NCBI GenBank assembly: GCA_023362775.1 | Contig: JALMGJ010000003.1 | Location: 50,706,416-50,770,415 of the forward strand | From: Charina bottae | Taxonomy: Eukaryota > Chordata > Lepidosauria > Squamata > Charinaidae | Length of the DNA: 64,000 nucleotides | Reading direction: 5' to 3' | Part shown: in pieces, positions 23,865 through 35,212 of the stretch | Layout of the letters: each line of letters opens with the position of its first letter | Position numbering within the stretch: the first letter of the stretch is position 1 | Translations under genes and position numbers: made by a program | The notes under the pieces: generated by a model | The model's database searches: none | Told to the model about the DNA's origin: nothing | What the model saw: the letters and a program-made list of their open reading frames with translations, nothing else

Positions 23865-24267
23865 CGGGTAGTCCTCACATACTGACTGCTCGTTCAGTGA
23901 CCGTTCGAAGATACAACAGTGTTGAAAAAGATTTATAACCGCTCCTCAATCTTGCAGCTGTCACAGCATCCCCATGGTCACGTGATCATGATTTGTGCAT
24001 TTATGACAGTTGCAACGGTCCATAGTCACGTGATCGCCATTTGCAACCTTCACAGTTGGTTTCCGACAAGCGAAGTCAATGGGGAAACCAGAAGGAAGTC
24101 ACAAGTTGCAGTCATGTGATGTTGCGCATAACAACCGTGGCTGTTTTGCATCATAACCACAGCCAGAACTGACGCTGTAAGTCAGGTGCAGTCACGTGAT
24201 ATTTCACTGTGTTGTTTAGCGACAGAGTTGCTGGTCCCAATTGCGGTCAGTAAGTGAAAACTACCTG
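23865..24267. mobile_element. fold-back MITE, CAGGTAGTCCTC family, copy 4
   Basis: CGGGTAGTCCTCACATACTG on the left and GAAAACTACCTG on the right are flanked by TA. Internal GTCACGTGATCATGATTTG and GTCACGTGATCGCCATTTGC segments occur together with CACGTGATATTTCAC near the right end. Confidence 0.8.
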
Positions 24268-27200
24268 TACACAAATATCCTAGTTAGAGGTTCAAAATTT
24301 AGGACACTGCAGCAGGAAGGCTCCTACAAAGTTCTCTTACCCAAATGAGAACAGCCTCCTGAGGACATTTATCAATAAAACATGGACATCTGCAGACAGA
24401 AAGCTTGTGGGGATGTTAGTTTGCACATTAACCTCAATATGATCAAATATGGAGCAGTACCTAAGTTCTCAGATGGTATTTCTTCTTACATTTGACTGTA
24501 TGAATACAGCTAAATGAAATAAATAAATCCTATGTCTTCTTTTTTATATATATATCCATCTTTACATGCTCCTTCTGCATGTGATATTCTGGAAGCTATG
24601 TTGATATGATTAATAGAGTAAAGCTTTTTTTTATGGCACAATAAAAAATAAACAGGCTCTAAGTGTAAGGGCAAGTGTTTCTGCTTCATCCTTCAGCATA
24701 TATCACTTGTCAGCTCACAGAAACACAAACTTGAATAGTTGCAGGTTGATAGTATCAAATTTGCTGACCAGGATTTCAAAGAGAATACATTTCAATTCAT
24801 TTTTGTTCTCCAAGAGCTTCTTAAAAAAATAAGTCTGATGGAGACCCCATAGGATTATGATGTACATTTTTCAAATCGTAGACCCTGAGGCTTATATTCC
24901 AAAATTTAAGATGCTACATAGGGATGAAATATAAGAGATAAGATGAGACGCCAGGCTTATGTTAGACTTTTGTCAGGTTCTCTGAACTTTACTGAACAGA
25001 AGTAATAGATTCATGAAGGAAATGGGGCTTGTGTGTAATTAACATTCCAAATGAAGCAGATGGATGGAGGAACATGTGCTTCCATCATGATGAAATGCGG
25101 CTTTTTGAGGCCCTGGAGCCATCTTAAGGATGTGGGCCGGCAGAGTTTCATCTCTGTCAGCTTTAATCTGATCTACCAAATGAGCATGTGAGATGAATTG
25201 CCAGTCTTGAGGAAAAAGCAAAGTACTACATACAGTTCTGGTTTTGCTAGTAGAAATTGTTTAAACAGATCATTTAAAACAAACTGATTAACTTTAGGTA
25301 ATGAAAGGTGAAGAGATATGCCAAATTTAGTATTATTATTAATGTCAAAAAAGAGGGAAATATTTGTATGTGTAGTGTGTGATTCTTGATTGTATTTAGC
25401 TGATATTCTGCTTTACTGAATATTCAATCTACTCAACTGAACCCCAACTGAGCCCAATCCTTTTGTTATACTGTAATGCTTATGTGAAGCAACCTTCTTA
25501 TTCTTCCATTTTCAAATGAGGTGCAAGGTAATGGCACAAAAAGGAATTAATCAACACATAATGATAATACATGAAATTGGGCAGAAAATGATGAGCAATG
25601 AAAGTAACAATCTTTAAAACAAAATGACCTTGAAAATGTGTTGATTTCTGAGAAACAGCTCAAGTCTTTTTTACTTGTTCAAGATATTGCCTGAGGCAAT
25701 GGTTTAGGAAAAGATCGAAGTCCAAGTTCCTTTACTTGGAGTCTAAGGGTATTTTTTTCAAGGGCTTATGCTTTGACATGGAAAGAGATGGGAGTCCTTG
25801 TGCAAGATAAGCAAAATGTACCTGGGAGAACAAGGCACACACGTGCACGCATACACACACACACACACAAATTAATATGAATTATTGGTGGAAAGATCAT
25901 AGAAGCAGTGGTTGGTTCATAAAAGTTAACCAAATTATATTGCATTAATGTGTACATTATGAACTTCCCTGAAATGTTTTGTCCTGATTTTACTTAGCAC
26001 AGGACTTTTTCACACAATTAGGGTGTTTAAAATAGGAAAATATTTAAATAGGACCACCACCCAGTGAAACCCCAGTGTTTTTAACAAGGGCTACCAAATT
26101 GGCATCTCTGCATGATTTCTCAGGATGGCTCTCTATTGGAAATGAAATGCATGTATGTTAAGATATAATCTTATGAAGAACTTATCATTTATTCATTTAG
26201 AGTTATTTATAAAGAATATATCTTTATTTTTCATCTTTATTAGCAATTAATGCTCCTTGCTGAGAAGTTTCCCGCTAGAAATTTTAGCTAGTAACTCAGC
26301 TAATGTCTGCAGTCACATTCTTTCTTCTTTTTTAACCTTTGGTTGAACCCTGGCATTTTCAAAAAGGAGGATTAGAAAGAGTTGTACTTGAAGCCTTGCA
26401 AGTCTGCTGGCAGCTTGGGTACGCAGTACAAGGTCACAAAGACCTTTGACTAAATATAAGGAAGCTTCACTCTCTCTTAGTTTTTCCCTCTATTATGCTA
26501 TGAAATATTGTTGTGAGGATATGGTCCATATGTTCTATTGTCACTAAATTTGGCTAGAGATACATTATTCCATCTTGAATGGAATTCAAGTGAATCAGAA
26601 TATTGTATCTGATCCCTGATTATGAGTGTATCTACTTGAAGAAAATCTCTTAATTGTCATGCACACTAGGGAGGAGGAAGAAACTTGCTTGGTTTGCATT
26701 TTACTAAGATATTAACTAATTTGCACTGCCCAGATGAATCATAACAGTTCACTGAATATTTGTGATGCTGTCATCAATCAAAAGCTGTAAACAAAAATGT
26801 CAACGTGAAAAAAAAGGACAGTCTACAGAGAATTGCAAAAAGAGAAGTATGTGCAAAATTGCATTGATGAAGTGACTAAATGTAAGCAAAATATATAAAA
26901 ATGCTTAAGAGAGAGACACATGTAGAACTGAAGGCAAATTTTTACTTGTGCTTCAAAAAGTTTTAAACATAGTAAATGAATTAGATAAAAGCATCATTTC
27001 CAACATTCTTTCATAATCCTTTGGTTAAGTTCTGATGGATGACCACCAGCACCTGATACATCTGAACTCTATCACTAACACTGAAGAAAAGATATTGGAA
27101 AGCAGCTTTTTCTTCATATGCCATAATATGACAAAGGCTTCTTAACTGAGCACAGAGTTTTAGCTATGGTAATACACAGGGAGCTACTCCACATTTGGGG

Positions 27201-27330
27201 AAATACCATTCCATGGAATTTGGTTGAATTTAAAACTACCTTGTTTGGATGGCAAGTATGGATGAATACTATTCAGTCTTTTTATGATGTAACCTTTAAA
27301 CCTAAGTTTTATATTCATTTCTCCTGGGCA
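24268..27330. other. unique AT-rich stretch with a short (CA)n
   Basis: A CA tract lies at about 25847-25869 beside ACACGTGCACGC. No other element is recognised. ORFs of 60-82 codons on both strands have no domain I know. Confidence 0.45.
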
Positions 27331-27415
27331 GACTTGTCTGGGTCTTTAAAACTAAACCAAGTCAAGCCTTGTGAGCCACTGGATGGGAGACCACCAGCAC
27401 TTTCAAGGCTTTAGG
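27331..27415 (+). mobile_element. 5S-rRNA-like SINE fragment, copy 1
   Basis: TTGTCTGGGTC, AAACTAAACCAAGTCAAGCC and CACTGGATGGGAGACCACCA align in order with the internal promoter and 3' half of vertebrate 5S rRNA (AAGCTAAGCAGGGTC...TTGGATGGGAGACC). The match is too diverged for a functional 5S gene, so a SINE3-type (5S-derived) retroposon remnant is most likely. Confidence 0.55.
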
Positions 27416-27428
27416 CTAAATTAGAAAT

Positions 27429-27750
27429 TTATTTATTTATTTATTTATTTATTGTTTCAATTTATTCCCCGCCCATCTCCCTTGCAAGGGACTCTGGGCG
27501 GGTTACAACAATTGAAAGTTTAAAAACTATACAAAAACATCATCTAAAATACACCCAATAATAAATTACATGAATCCAAGATGGATTGGGGACCGTAGTA
27601 TCGATCGTATTACTACGGGGCCAGCCAACCCCAGGAGGCACTGCCGCCTCTGTCGTCCCAGGCCCGGTGGCAGAGCCAGGTCTTAAGGGCCTTCCGGAAG
27701 GCCAGGAGTGAGGGAGCCAGTCTCACCTCCGGGGGCAAGATATTCCATAA
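27429..27750 (-). mobile_element. LINE 3' end, antisense, with (TTTA)n tail
   Basis: TTTA repeats (27431-27452) precede CCCCGCCCATCTCCC, GGGACTCTGGGCGGGTTACA, GCCAGCCAACCCCAGGAGG and CCTTCCGGAAGGCCAGGAG. Read on the minus strand this is a 3' region ending in an AAAT-type tail. It is the best-preserved copy of the CCGCCCATCTC family here. Confidence 0.7.
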
Positions 27751-27806
27751 TTCAAATTCAAATTTGAATTTGTTTGAATTTGAATTTTCAAATTTGAATA
27801 TTCAAA
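27751..27806. repeat. self-complementary TTGAAT/AATTCAAA tract
   Basis: Alternating AATTCAAAT and TTTGAATTTG units form an array with several overlapping palindromes, directly upstream (on the minus strand) of the truncated LINE. Confidence 0.8.
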
Positions 27807-27940
27807 ACAATATTCTAGAAGAAGGCAATAACAAGCTACTTTTGTAGCATTGTCAAGAAAACTGCATCGATATGTCCATGCAGTCACTAAGAATTGAGCT
27901 TGATGAGAGAGCATCTTTATCTTTTAATTATAGTATTTGT

Positions 27941-27982
27941 ATGTGTGTGTGTTTGTGTGTATGTGTGTGTGTGTGTGTGTGT
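27941..27982. repeat. (TG)n microsatellite
   Basis: Interrupted TG tract. Confidence 0.95.
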
Positions 27983-28637
27983 ATGAGAGGAGTAAGTGAG
28001 GAATTTAATAGTTTTGTGTTATGTTTCAAAGTTGTTACCCACCCAGGGGCCTGGAATAGAAATTGAACTTGTGCATATTTGAATTATCTCAAACCTAGTG
28101 TTTCAAATTGATTTTAATCACCTCCTATTTCTCAAACATACAGATTAGTTGACTGGAACATCTGTTCATTTAACATGTCTTCTACTGCAAATTATGGCTT
28201 CATTAATTTAATTCAAAGGCATGTCATAGTCAGAACCACTATGACAATTTTTCCTAAGTCTAATGCACAACAGTGGGTCACAGTTCTTCACAGATTAAAG
28301 ATATTATAGTAACTGATTGTTGTAGTGGAGTAGAAAATTCTGTTGTTTATTTGGTTCCCTTCTGATTTGAGCATTAAAATACTGTATACTGACCTGCACA
28401 AGAGGATCAATATAATCAACCACCACATACATTTCACCTTTTGCAATGTAAAAACAGGATGAAATTATTAAATTTTGCTGTCACTATTGCTTTCAGTGAT
28501 GCACAGTGATCATTTTTTGCCAGCTAATTGGCAACTCATAGCATTTACATCAGTGTGTGTATTTTTTAAATGTAGTTTATGCTCTAGGCAGTTGCTCGTT
28601 CATGAAATAAACATCTGTTAATATGTCAGAGATATAG
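27983..28637. other. unique stretch, nothing recognised
   Basis: AT-rich, without repeat or coding signal. Confidence 0.5.
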
Positions 28638-28800
28638 TGTGCTGCAATGGTTAAGATGTCTGATTAAAACTTGAGATTCCTCACTCAGCCACAAAACTAA
28701 CTGGATGACTTTTGATCACTTATTATTTCTCATCTTAAGGTATTTTTGGGGGAAAATGGGGATGGGGGGTGTTGAAACCTTTGAAGAAAAGACAGGTTGA
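28638..28800 (+). mobile_element. degraded tRNA-type/MIR-like SINE
   Basis: TGCAATGGTTAAGATG (A-box-like), then CTCAGCCACAAAACTAACTGGATGACTTTTGATCAC. The order matches the tRNA SINE head and core, but heavily diverged. Confidence 0.45.
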
Positions 28801-30493
28801 ATGGATGCAAGATAATATTTTGTTCATGTTCTCACAGATTAACCACAAATGTTTGATAGCTGTGTGTGAAAATCAGTGCAACTCTTTCTCCGAAGTGATA
28901 TTAGATACATGACACTGAAGTGATATTAGATACCTTACATTGCAACTTAATTCCAAAGTGACATTAGATACCTTACACTGCAATTGAAACTAGTTGGTGT
29001 GCAGAATTGAAAAAAAAGAGGCTCAGTTATGGCTGGAAAGATACAAGAAAATGTGTCTATCTATTTTGGTGGTGAGTAATCATTCAACTTTAAATTGCCT
29101 CAGAGATGTCGATAATATGGAGGAATTGCCATGAAGAGAAGTGGCCCAAGCCATCCCTAAGAGCTGCAGTTACCAATGCTCATTCAGTTACACGGATGAC
29201 TACCACCTTGAGGTCTGTGCACATAAAGGTATATTTTCCAGTGGGGAAGCAGATTGGATTTGGACTTGTTTCAGTTTACTAACTGAAGGAATTTCTTTCA
29301 GCTCAGAATAATTCCTGATTTGTTCAGCCCAGCAACTCTGTATCAAGATCTGGCTTAGACTGGAACGCCAACCTAGTATACACGGAATCAAGACGAAAGG
29401 GACAATACATCTTGGGTTCAAGACAGTGATGATGAGCAGACTAACATCCCCAGATTTCTAAGAACATTCCCAGTGGTCCTGTTAGACTTAAACTGCTTTG
29501 TGGGACTGAGGTCTAGTTGATAATGCTTATAATTGGATGGCTGCTAATGAAAAGACATTTAACTGGATTGTTACTTGAAACCAATGCTGCCCATGAGAGA
29601 TTTCAATATGTTTCTGTATAATGGGATGGTATCTGGGTGAGCAATGATCATACAGCAGTTGCCTGTACAAAATCTAAGGTAATTTAAATACCTACTATTA
29701 AGCTCCACCAAGCATTTTAATATAAGAAGTCTTTGCCTAATTCCTACTTCAAAAACATGGAGCCAAACTTTACTCTAATGTAACATTCCTTTCTCTATAA
29801 TTCCATATCCTGTTGCTGAATAAGCAAATAGAAAGAACTTCTGAATATATTTAAATCACTTCATCTTTTTATATTTTTACTTTACATGCTTTAAGACTGT
29901 ATGATTTTTTTAAAAATCAGATACTTTAGAAATAAAAGGTGAATAAGTGCTATCTACTTGAGATGTTGCATATTCATTATATGCTCTTCTTTTCACAATT
30001 TAGTCACAATTTTTGCAATCCAAATGGAATAGAAGAAGCAGAAAGAGAAAGAGAGAGACTTAAATTCAACCACTTTTTAAAAATGGCCAAAGTGCACAAA
30101 ATGAAACAAAACAAAACAATGTAACTGTTTCCAGACCCACTCTGTTCTTGCCAAAAAGAACTAGAAGACTTAACATGGATTTAGGAAACAACAAATATTT
30201 GGAGATGGTATTTAACAGCAATCTCGGACAAACACTGGCTACTAATGAAAAGCTGGGCAGCCTCGCGTTGCCTTCCATCCTCTTGGGTTGGCAGATGGAA
30301 GGCAGCACAAGCAATCCGTCAATATTTAACTTAGGAGTTTTTAACAACCCTTATTCAAACTTCATTTTCTATCAGGAAACCGAAAATAAAGAACTTCAGA
30401 CAGGACATCTTTAATGTGCATATGTGTAAACCTAAAGTTACATGTTTATTTGCTACCCTTCCCCCATGAGGTTCAAGGGAGCATTCACACAGG
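28801..30493. other. unique stretch with a short imperfect triplication
   Basis: Around 28890-28985 the phrase AAGTGATATTAGATAC...TTACA(C)TGCAA occurs three times with a period of about 35-47 bases, an imperfect minisatellite. ORFs at 29200-29421 and 30148-30414 have no recognised domain. Confidence 0.45.
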
Positions 30494-30495
30494 GA

Positions 30496-30559
<64 letters not shown>
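30494..30559. repeat. (AAAG)n microsatellite
   Basis: Pure AAAG tract of about 16 units. Confidence 0.95.
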
Positions 30560-30749
30560 GCGAGCTAGGGTAGGTTGAGTGAGTAGATTGGTAGGCCAAG
30601 TGAGAGAACAGTAGTGAGTCCACTTACTTACTTACTGAGTCCACTGGCTCCTAATAAGCCAGATGGGTGAGTGGAGATTTGATCCTGAGTCTTTCCAATT
30701 CCAGTTTCACACTTCCATCATTACACCACACTGATTCTTTTATATGCAT

Positions 30750-30794
30750 GCATGTATGTTTGTGTGTGTGTGTGTATGTGTGTATACACACACA

Positions 30795-30838
<44 letters not shown>
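30750..30838. repeat. compound (TG)n(CA)n(TA)n microsatellite
   Basis: TG, CA and TA tracts follow one another with short interruptions. Confidence 0.95.
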
Positions 30839-30840
<2 letters not shown>

Positions 30841-30929
30841 TATATTATTCATAATGTATTTTATAGCTATATATGATATATGATATAATATGCAAATAAA
30901 ATGATTATATATATATAATTATAAAATAT

Positions 30930-31040
30930 ATAACTTATTATTATTAAATTTGTATGCCAACTGACTCCCAATGACTCTGGGCAGCTCACAAGTAAAATCA
31001 TTTTAAAAAAGTACAATGAGAAACAAAAATGAAATAATAA
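30930..31040 (-). mobile_element. LINE 3' terminal fragment, antisense
   Basis: TTATTATTATTAAATTTGTATG, CTGACTCCCAATGACTCTGGGCAGCTCACA and an A-rich AAATCATTTTAAAAAAGTACA section fit the antisense form of the family 3' end, more diverged than 27429. It lies between two microsatellite blocks. Confidence 0.5.
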
Positions 31041-31103
31041 AAGATGGCAAAGGTGACAGGAACCAAACAGGAATGAAAAAGAAACAAACCCACACAATCC
31101 AAG

Positions 31104-31131
31104 ATGTGTGTGTGTGTGTGTGTGTGTATAC

Positions 31132-31181
<50 letters not shown>

Positions 31182-31182
31182 C

Positions 31183-31243
<61 letters not shown>

Positions 31244-31270
31244 CAGTGTATGTATGTATGTATGTATGTA

Positions 31271-31328
<58 letters not shown>
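31104..31328. repeat. compound (TG)n(TA)n(ATACAT)n(TATG)n(TG)n(TA)n array
   Basis: About 225 bp of alternating purine-pyrimidine DNA. The order TG-TA-ATACAT-TATG-TG-TA is nearly symmetric about the centre, so it could form hairpins or Z-DNA. The 73-123-codon frames in it are artefacts. Confidence 0.95.
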
Positions 31329-31333
<5 letters not shown>

Positions 31334-31649
31334 CAAATATAAATTAGGGTTATACATACACACACACACTTAAATACAAATGATTCCCAAATATATTAGC
31401 AAACATAAGAATTGCATAAGTTACATGGCCCTAGCTATCAACATTGCTTAATTTCCTGGGATGTGCAAAGGGGGCTTTGGCCCAGAATCTGTGATTCTAT
31501 GGAAATGAAGGAAGTTTTGGGGGTCTGAAGTACTAACAGTGATTTAAAAACCTGGGAAACAGGCAACCCTCTTTTGAGTGTTACATTCCAAGCAGCCCTG
31601 AACCTGTCTACAAATCTGAAAGGGCAAAGTTGTGAGAATCAAGAAGAAA

Positions 31650-31800
31650 TTTTATTTATTTATATTTCAAATTTCGTCACCGCCCATCTTGCATGAAGTG
31701 ACTCTGGGAGGTTTATGCTAAAACTAAAAATAAATACAGATTAAAATACACTAAAAAAAACCGTACTTCTAAAATACAAATATAAATACTTTGCAGGAGG
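31650..31800 (-). mobile_element. LINE 3' terminal fragment, antisense
   Basis: TTTATTTATTTATATTTC, CACCGCCCATCTTGC and GTGACTCTGGGAGGTTTATGC, then AAATACA-rich sequence: the same 3' end family, antisense. Confidence 0.6.
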
Positions 31801-32999
31801 GGGTCCTGGCTTTTATTTGAAAATGAAAGGGTTAAACTAATTTGGTAGCTGTCTTGTCAACCCTGGCCACATCCCTCACATGAGCTTAGGTCAGGAGAGA
31901 AATGAGAATAATAAACAGTAAAGTGAAAAGGTGAGAACAGTACCAAGGAATTCTGATTGGCTAGTTTCTCATTCTCTCAGGCTGTGACCACCTGACCATA
32001 AAGTAGCCAATCACATTTGAGCTTTGAATATTATATAAACCCACCCAGAGTGGGCATATCTATTTTTCTATCACCCTCACCCACACCCACCATTGTCCTT
32101 CCCAATTCCTATGGCTCTTTTTTCAGATTTTTTTTCTGGAGCGTATGTATTCCAATCCTATGGTTTAGACTTTGACACCCAAGGCCACTCCCCACCAATC
32201 AGACAATTTTCTGACAGCTTTCTTCTGAGAGGGGCTTGGAATAGAGGAGTAGCCCAAGTAAAATGCTATGAGTAGTATTTCTCATAGAAATGCTTTGGGG
32301 AAATTTTATGGATTGTTTTCCTCAGCAACCCCTGACTGGATTTGGCCCATTTTTGTACTTGACTTTTCTTTCTTGCCACACCAAATTTGATTCTGTTTGG
32401 TATATTTTCAGAGAGTTATTCTGCTGATGGACAGGCCATGCCCTGAGTGTTTACATAATTTCTTTCCAACATTTCTGTGGATTGGAAAGAATAAAAAGCA
32501 GTGTAAGAATTCTTAAAATTTCAAAGGATATGCTAATATGAATATTTAACCCTGCAGTGATACAAAGCATTTGGCTTTAAATGCTAGACAGAAATAAATC
32601 TTGTAACCAGAGCAACATTATGAAGCATTATGTAGTATAACTGTGATTTTGAAAAGGATCTTCAGAGTGTGCAGGAGTGCAAACATAGTACTGTTGGAGA
32701 GAAAACTCGAGTACCACTCACTCCCTCTCACTCCCTCTCCCTTTTCAGCTGTTTTTACAGAAGGTTCATCCCAGTTCATTCATCTACTCAAGACCACAAA
32801 CCCAATATGTCTCCAAAATAGTTTATTCGTAAGGGTCTGCAGAGCCTGGTCAGTCACACAAAGGAGACGTTAGCAATGCTCCCAAGGTGAAAGACCCACT
32901 CCCACCACCAAACACAGGCTATATCTACAGGAACAAAAAGACTCAAATTACAAACAGATGATTGGTTATTATTGGCAACAAGGTAGGCGGCAACCAACT
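31801..32999. other. unique stretch, no gene recognised
   Basis: Apart from the promoter-like cluster at 31950, nothing is recognised. The 60-76-codon ORFs have no domain. Confidence 0.4.
31950..32045 (+). promoter_or_regulatory. promoter-like CCAAT/CCAAT/TATA cluster
   Basis: An inverted CCAAT box (ATTGG at 31956-31960), a CCAAT box (32007-32011, in AGCCAATCAC) and TATATAAA (32032-32039) are in canonical order and spacing. No gene or LTR boundary is recognised around it, so it may be an old LTR promoter or chance. Confidence 0.3.
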
Positions 33000-33060
33000 C
33001 CGTACTCAGATACGGATAACTGCCCAGAGTCATAATACGAGATGGGCGGGGAAGAAATTT

Positions 33061-33115
<55 letters not shown>

Positions 33116-33156
33116 GATAGATAGATATTTAGATAGATGATAGATAGATAAAAGCA
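33000..33156 (+). mobile_element. LINE 3' terminus followed by (GATA)n
   Basis: ACTGCCCAGAGTC...GAGATGGGCGGGGAAGAAAT is the sense 3' terminus of the CCGCCCATCTC family. It runs directly into GATA repeats (about 33060-33156, one interruption). The LINE is truncated to about 60 bp. Confidence 0.65.
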
Positions 33157-33280
33157 TACCTATTAGAAAAATATGGACTAAGCAATTTCTTATCTCTACT
33201 GTGCTATAGTATGTGCTAGGCTGCATCATGTGCACAAACTTCTCTATTTTCCTACAGTAGCCCTCTTCAATACCTTACAG

Positions 33281-33545
33281 CAGAGCTTTCCAAACTTTTT
33301 ATGTTGGTGACACATTTTTAGACATGCATCATTTCGTGACACACTCTTACAGCAGGGCATCATTTTGTGACACACTCTTACAGCAGGGCACGAGGCAGGC
33401 ACTAGGACCTGCGCGGAATCACAGCAGGTTTGGAGGCAGCAAGACACAAGGCAGGCACTAGGACCTGCACAGAATCCTGGCAGGGCTTGGAGGCAGCAGC
33501 AACCGACACACTAATGTGTCATGACACACAGTTTGGAAAGCTCTG
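33281..33545. mobile_element. non-autonomous hAT element, CTTTCCAAACT family, copy 2
   Basis: CAGAGCTTTCCAAACTTTTT at the left and AGTTTGGAAAGCTCTG at the right are flanked by CCTTACAG (33273-33280) and CCTTAAAG (33546-33553), 7 of 8 identical. Inside are tandem repeats of ATCATTTYGTGACACACTC and GGCAGGCACTAGGACCTGC. No transposase. Confidence 0.82.
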
Positions 33546-33553
33546 CCTTAAAG

Positions 33554-34066
33554 CATCTGCACAACTGTTTTGGAGACTAAACTGGAGACAATGCATGGCC
33601 TAGTAAATACTTATTTTAAATCAGAAATGTAAACAGAGGCAGCAAAAAATAAAATAAAATCAAGGCTTTGCTTAACCTCATTAATTAATCCTTTGCATAC
33701 TGTGAATTTATTCAGCTACAAAAGGCTTCTCTGGCACCTACCAAAAATCATTTCAACACCAGGAAAATATCTCCTTTCTTATTTTTTCCCCCATGCCTTG
33801 TGATTCCTAGTCTGTGTGTTTTGCTGGCTGTTGATAGCTTTTAAACTGTTCATTTATATAGTCATATTATATGTACTCTGTTGGATTTGGTTTTCATTAT
33901 GATGTCAGCATTTGAAAGTCATGCTCATATTCCCTTGAAACATGGGGCATAGATCCCTTAGGTCAGAATGAATGAATGATACCTTTGAGCGAACACAGAC
34001 TGTTTAAAACTAAGCCTTTATCTTTCATAATGGAACAAAGAGGGAATTTGGTCTCAGCAGATGGCA
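33554..34066. other. unique AT-rich stretch
   Basis: Nothing recognised. Confidence 0.45.
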
Positions 34067-34136
34067 GCACTGCCTAGCCCTGTCTGGGCTTCAACATTAA
34101 GCAGGGTCAAGCATGGTGAAAGTATGGATAGGAGTC
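34067..34136 (+). mobile_element. 5S-rRNA-like SINE fragment, copy 2
   Basis: CCTAGCCCTGTCTGGGCTTC, ATTAAGCAGGGTCAAGCATG and GTATGGATAGGAG follow the order of the 5S rRNA pol III internal control region (AAGCTAAGCAGGGTC...GGATGGGAG). It is degenerate and truncated. The AAGCAGGGTC core is better preserved than in the copy at 27331. Confidence 0.5.
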
Positions 34137-34447
34137 AGGTTAGACTGAGAAAGTTTTAAAAGTCCAGAACAAGACAGTGGTAAGTGTCTTCTGTATTGTT
34201 GCCAAAATAAACTCCACACAGACGTCCAGGGTGTCAGCAGGAGTTAAGCTCAACTCAAAAGTTTATTTAATTTACTATGATTAGGGCAAAAAAAAAATCA
34301 CAATCAGTAAAATTCCCATGTTTAGAAAAATATTAAGCAATGCAAGAGTCCTGTTTGCCTCTTGTTCTATTCCATAAACTAGCAAGGAACAACAGAGAAA
34401 GTGAAAGTGCTGGACAACCTGATCAAGAAGACTCATCTGTCAACATA

Positions 34448-34776
34448 GGTAAAGGTAAAGGTTCCCCCCGCACATTTGTGCAGTCGTGTCCAACTCAAGG
34501 GGCCAGTGCTCATCTCCGTTTGTTAGCCGAAGAGCCAGCGTTGTCCGAAGATGCTTCCGCAGTCATGTGGCCGGCATGACGCACATGGAACGCTGTTATC
34601 TTCCCACCGAAGTGGTACCTATTCATCTACTTGCATTTGCATGCTTTCAAAGTGCTAGGTTGGCAAGAGCTGGGGTGAGTGCGGGAGCTCACTCCATCAT
34701 GCGGGGCTAGGGATTTGAACTTGTGATCTTCCGATCGACAAGCCTGGCGTCTTACCCGCTGAGCCACCACGCCCCC
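34448..34776 (-). mobile_element. Sauria SINE, copy 2 (antisense)
   Basis: Read on the minus strand: GGGGGCGTGGTGGCTCAGCG head, AAGACGCCAGGCTTGTCGAT, GCATGCAAATGCAAGTAGAT core, and tail ending CCTTTACCTTTACC. CAACATA occurs at 34441-34447 and 34784-34790 and may be part of the target duplication. Nearly full length. Confidence 0.9.
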
Positions 34777-35079
34777 ATTGGAACAACATAAACAATGAGA
34801 AAAAGATTATTGAAATCCAGTCCAAAAGTCAAAAGTACACTACTATATCAAAAAGAGGTTGGGCAACAAGTGTGATTGGGGTGGAAGTGGAAGTTGAGAA
34901 ACCTGAGTAGCAAAGCAAGAGTTCTGGTACAAACTAGAATGTGAGGTTTTTCAAACAAAATATTTGCAGCAATTAGTTTCACTTTCTGGGTATGCTTTTA
35001 TTTCTCATTAGCTCTTTCTCATCTTTTCTCATCTTGATTTTATGCCATATTATTCTATTTATATTGTCTAAGAATTTCA

Positions 35080-35212
35080 ATGATATTTTATATTTTTTGT
35101 ATTTGTTTTAGGACCGCTTTGTATTTTAATGATGGTTTGGTTGTCTGCCCAGAGTTCTCCTTGTGGAGAAGATGGGTGGTAATATAAATCCAATAAATAA
35201 ATAAATTCTAAA
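35080..35212 (+). mobile_element. LINE 3' terminus, sense
   Basis: GGACCGCTTTGTATTTTAATG, GTCTGCCCAGAGTTCTCCTT, GAAGATGGGTGGTAATATAAA and an AATAAATAAATAAA tail: the usual 3' terminus of the CCGCCCATCTC family. Confidence 0.6.

Noticed and set aside
27331..27415. 5S rRNA gene
   Set aside because: Only the internal part is similar and it is diverged; no pol III terminator-bounded 120-bp unit.
30148..30414. 88-codon plus-strand ORF
   Set aside because: Overlaps an unrelated frame on the other strand (30066-30347); neither shows a domain.
30998..31373. ORFs of 73-123 codons on both strands
   Set aside because: Translations of TA/TG/ATACAT repeats.
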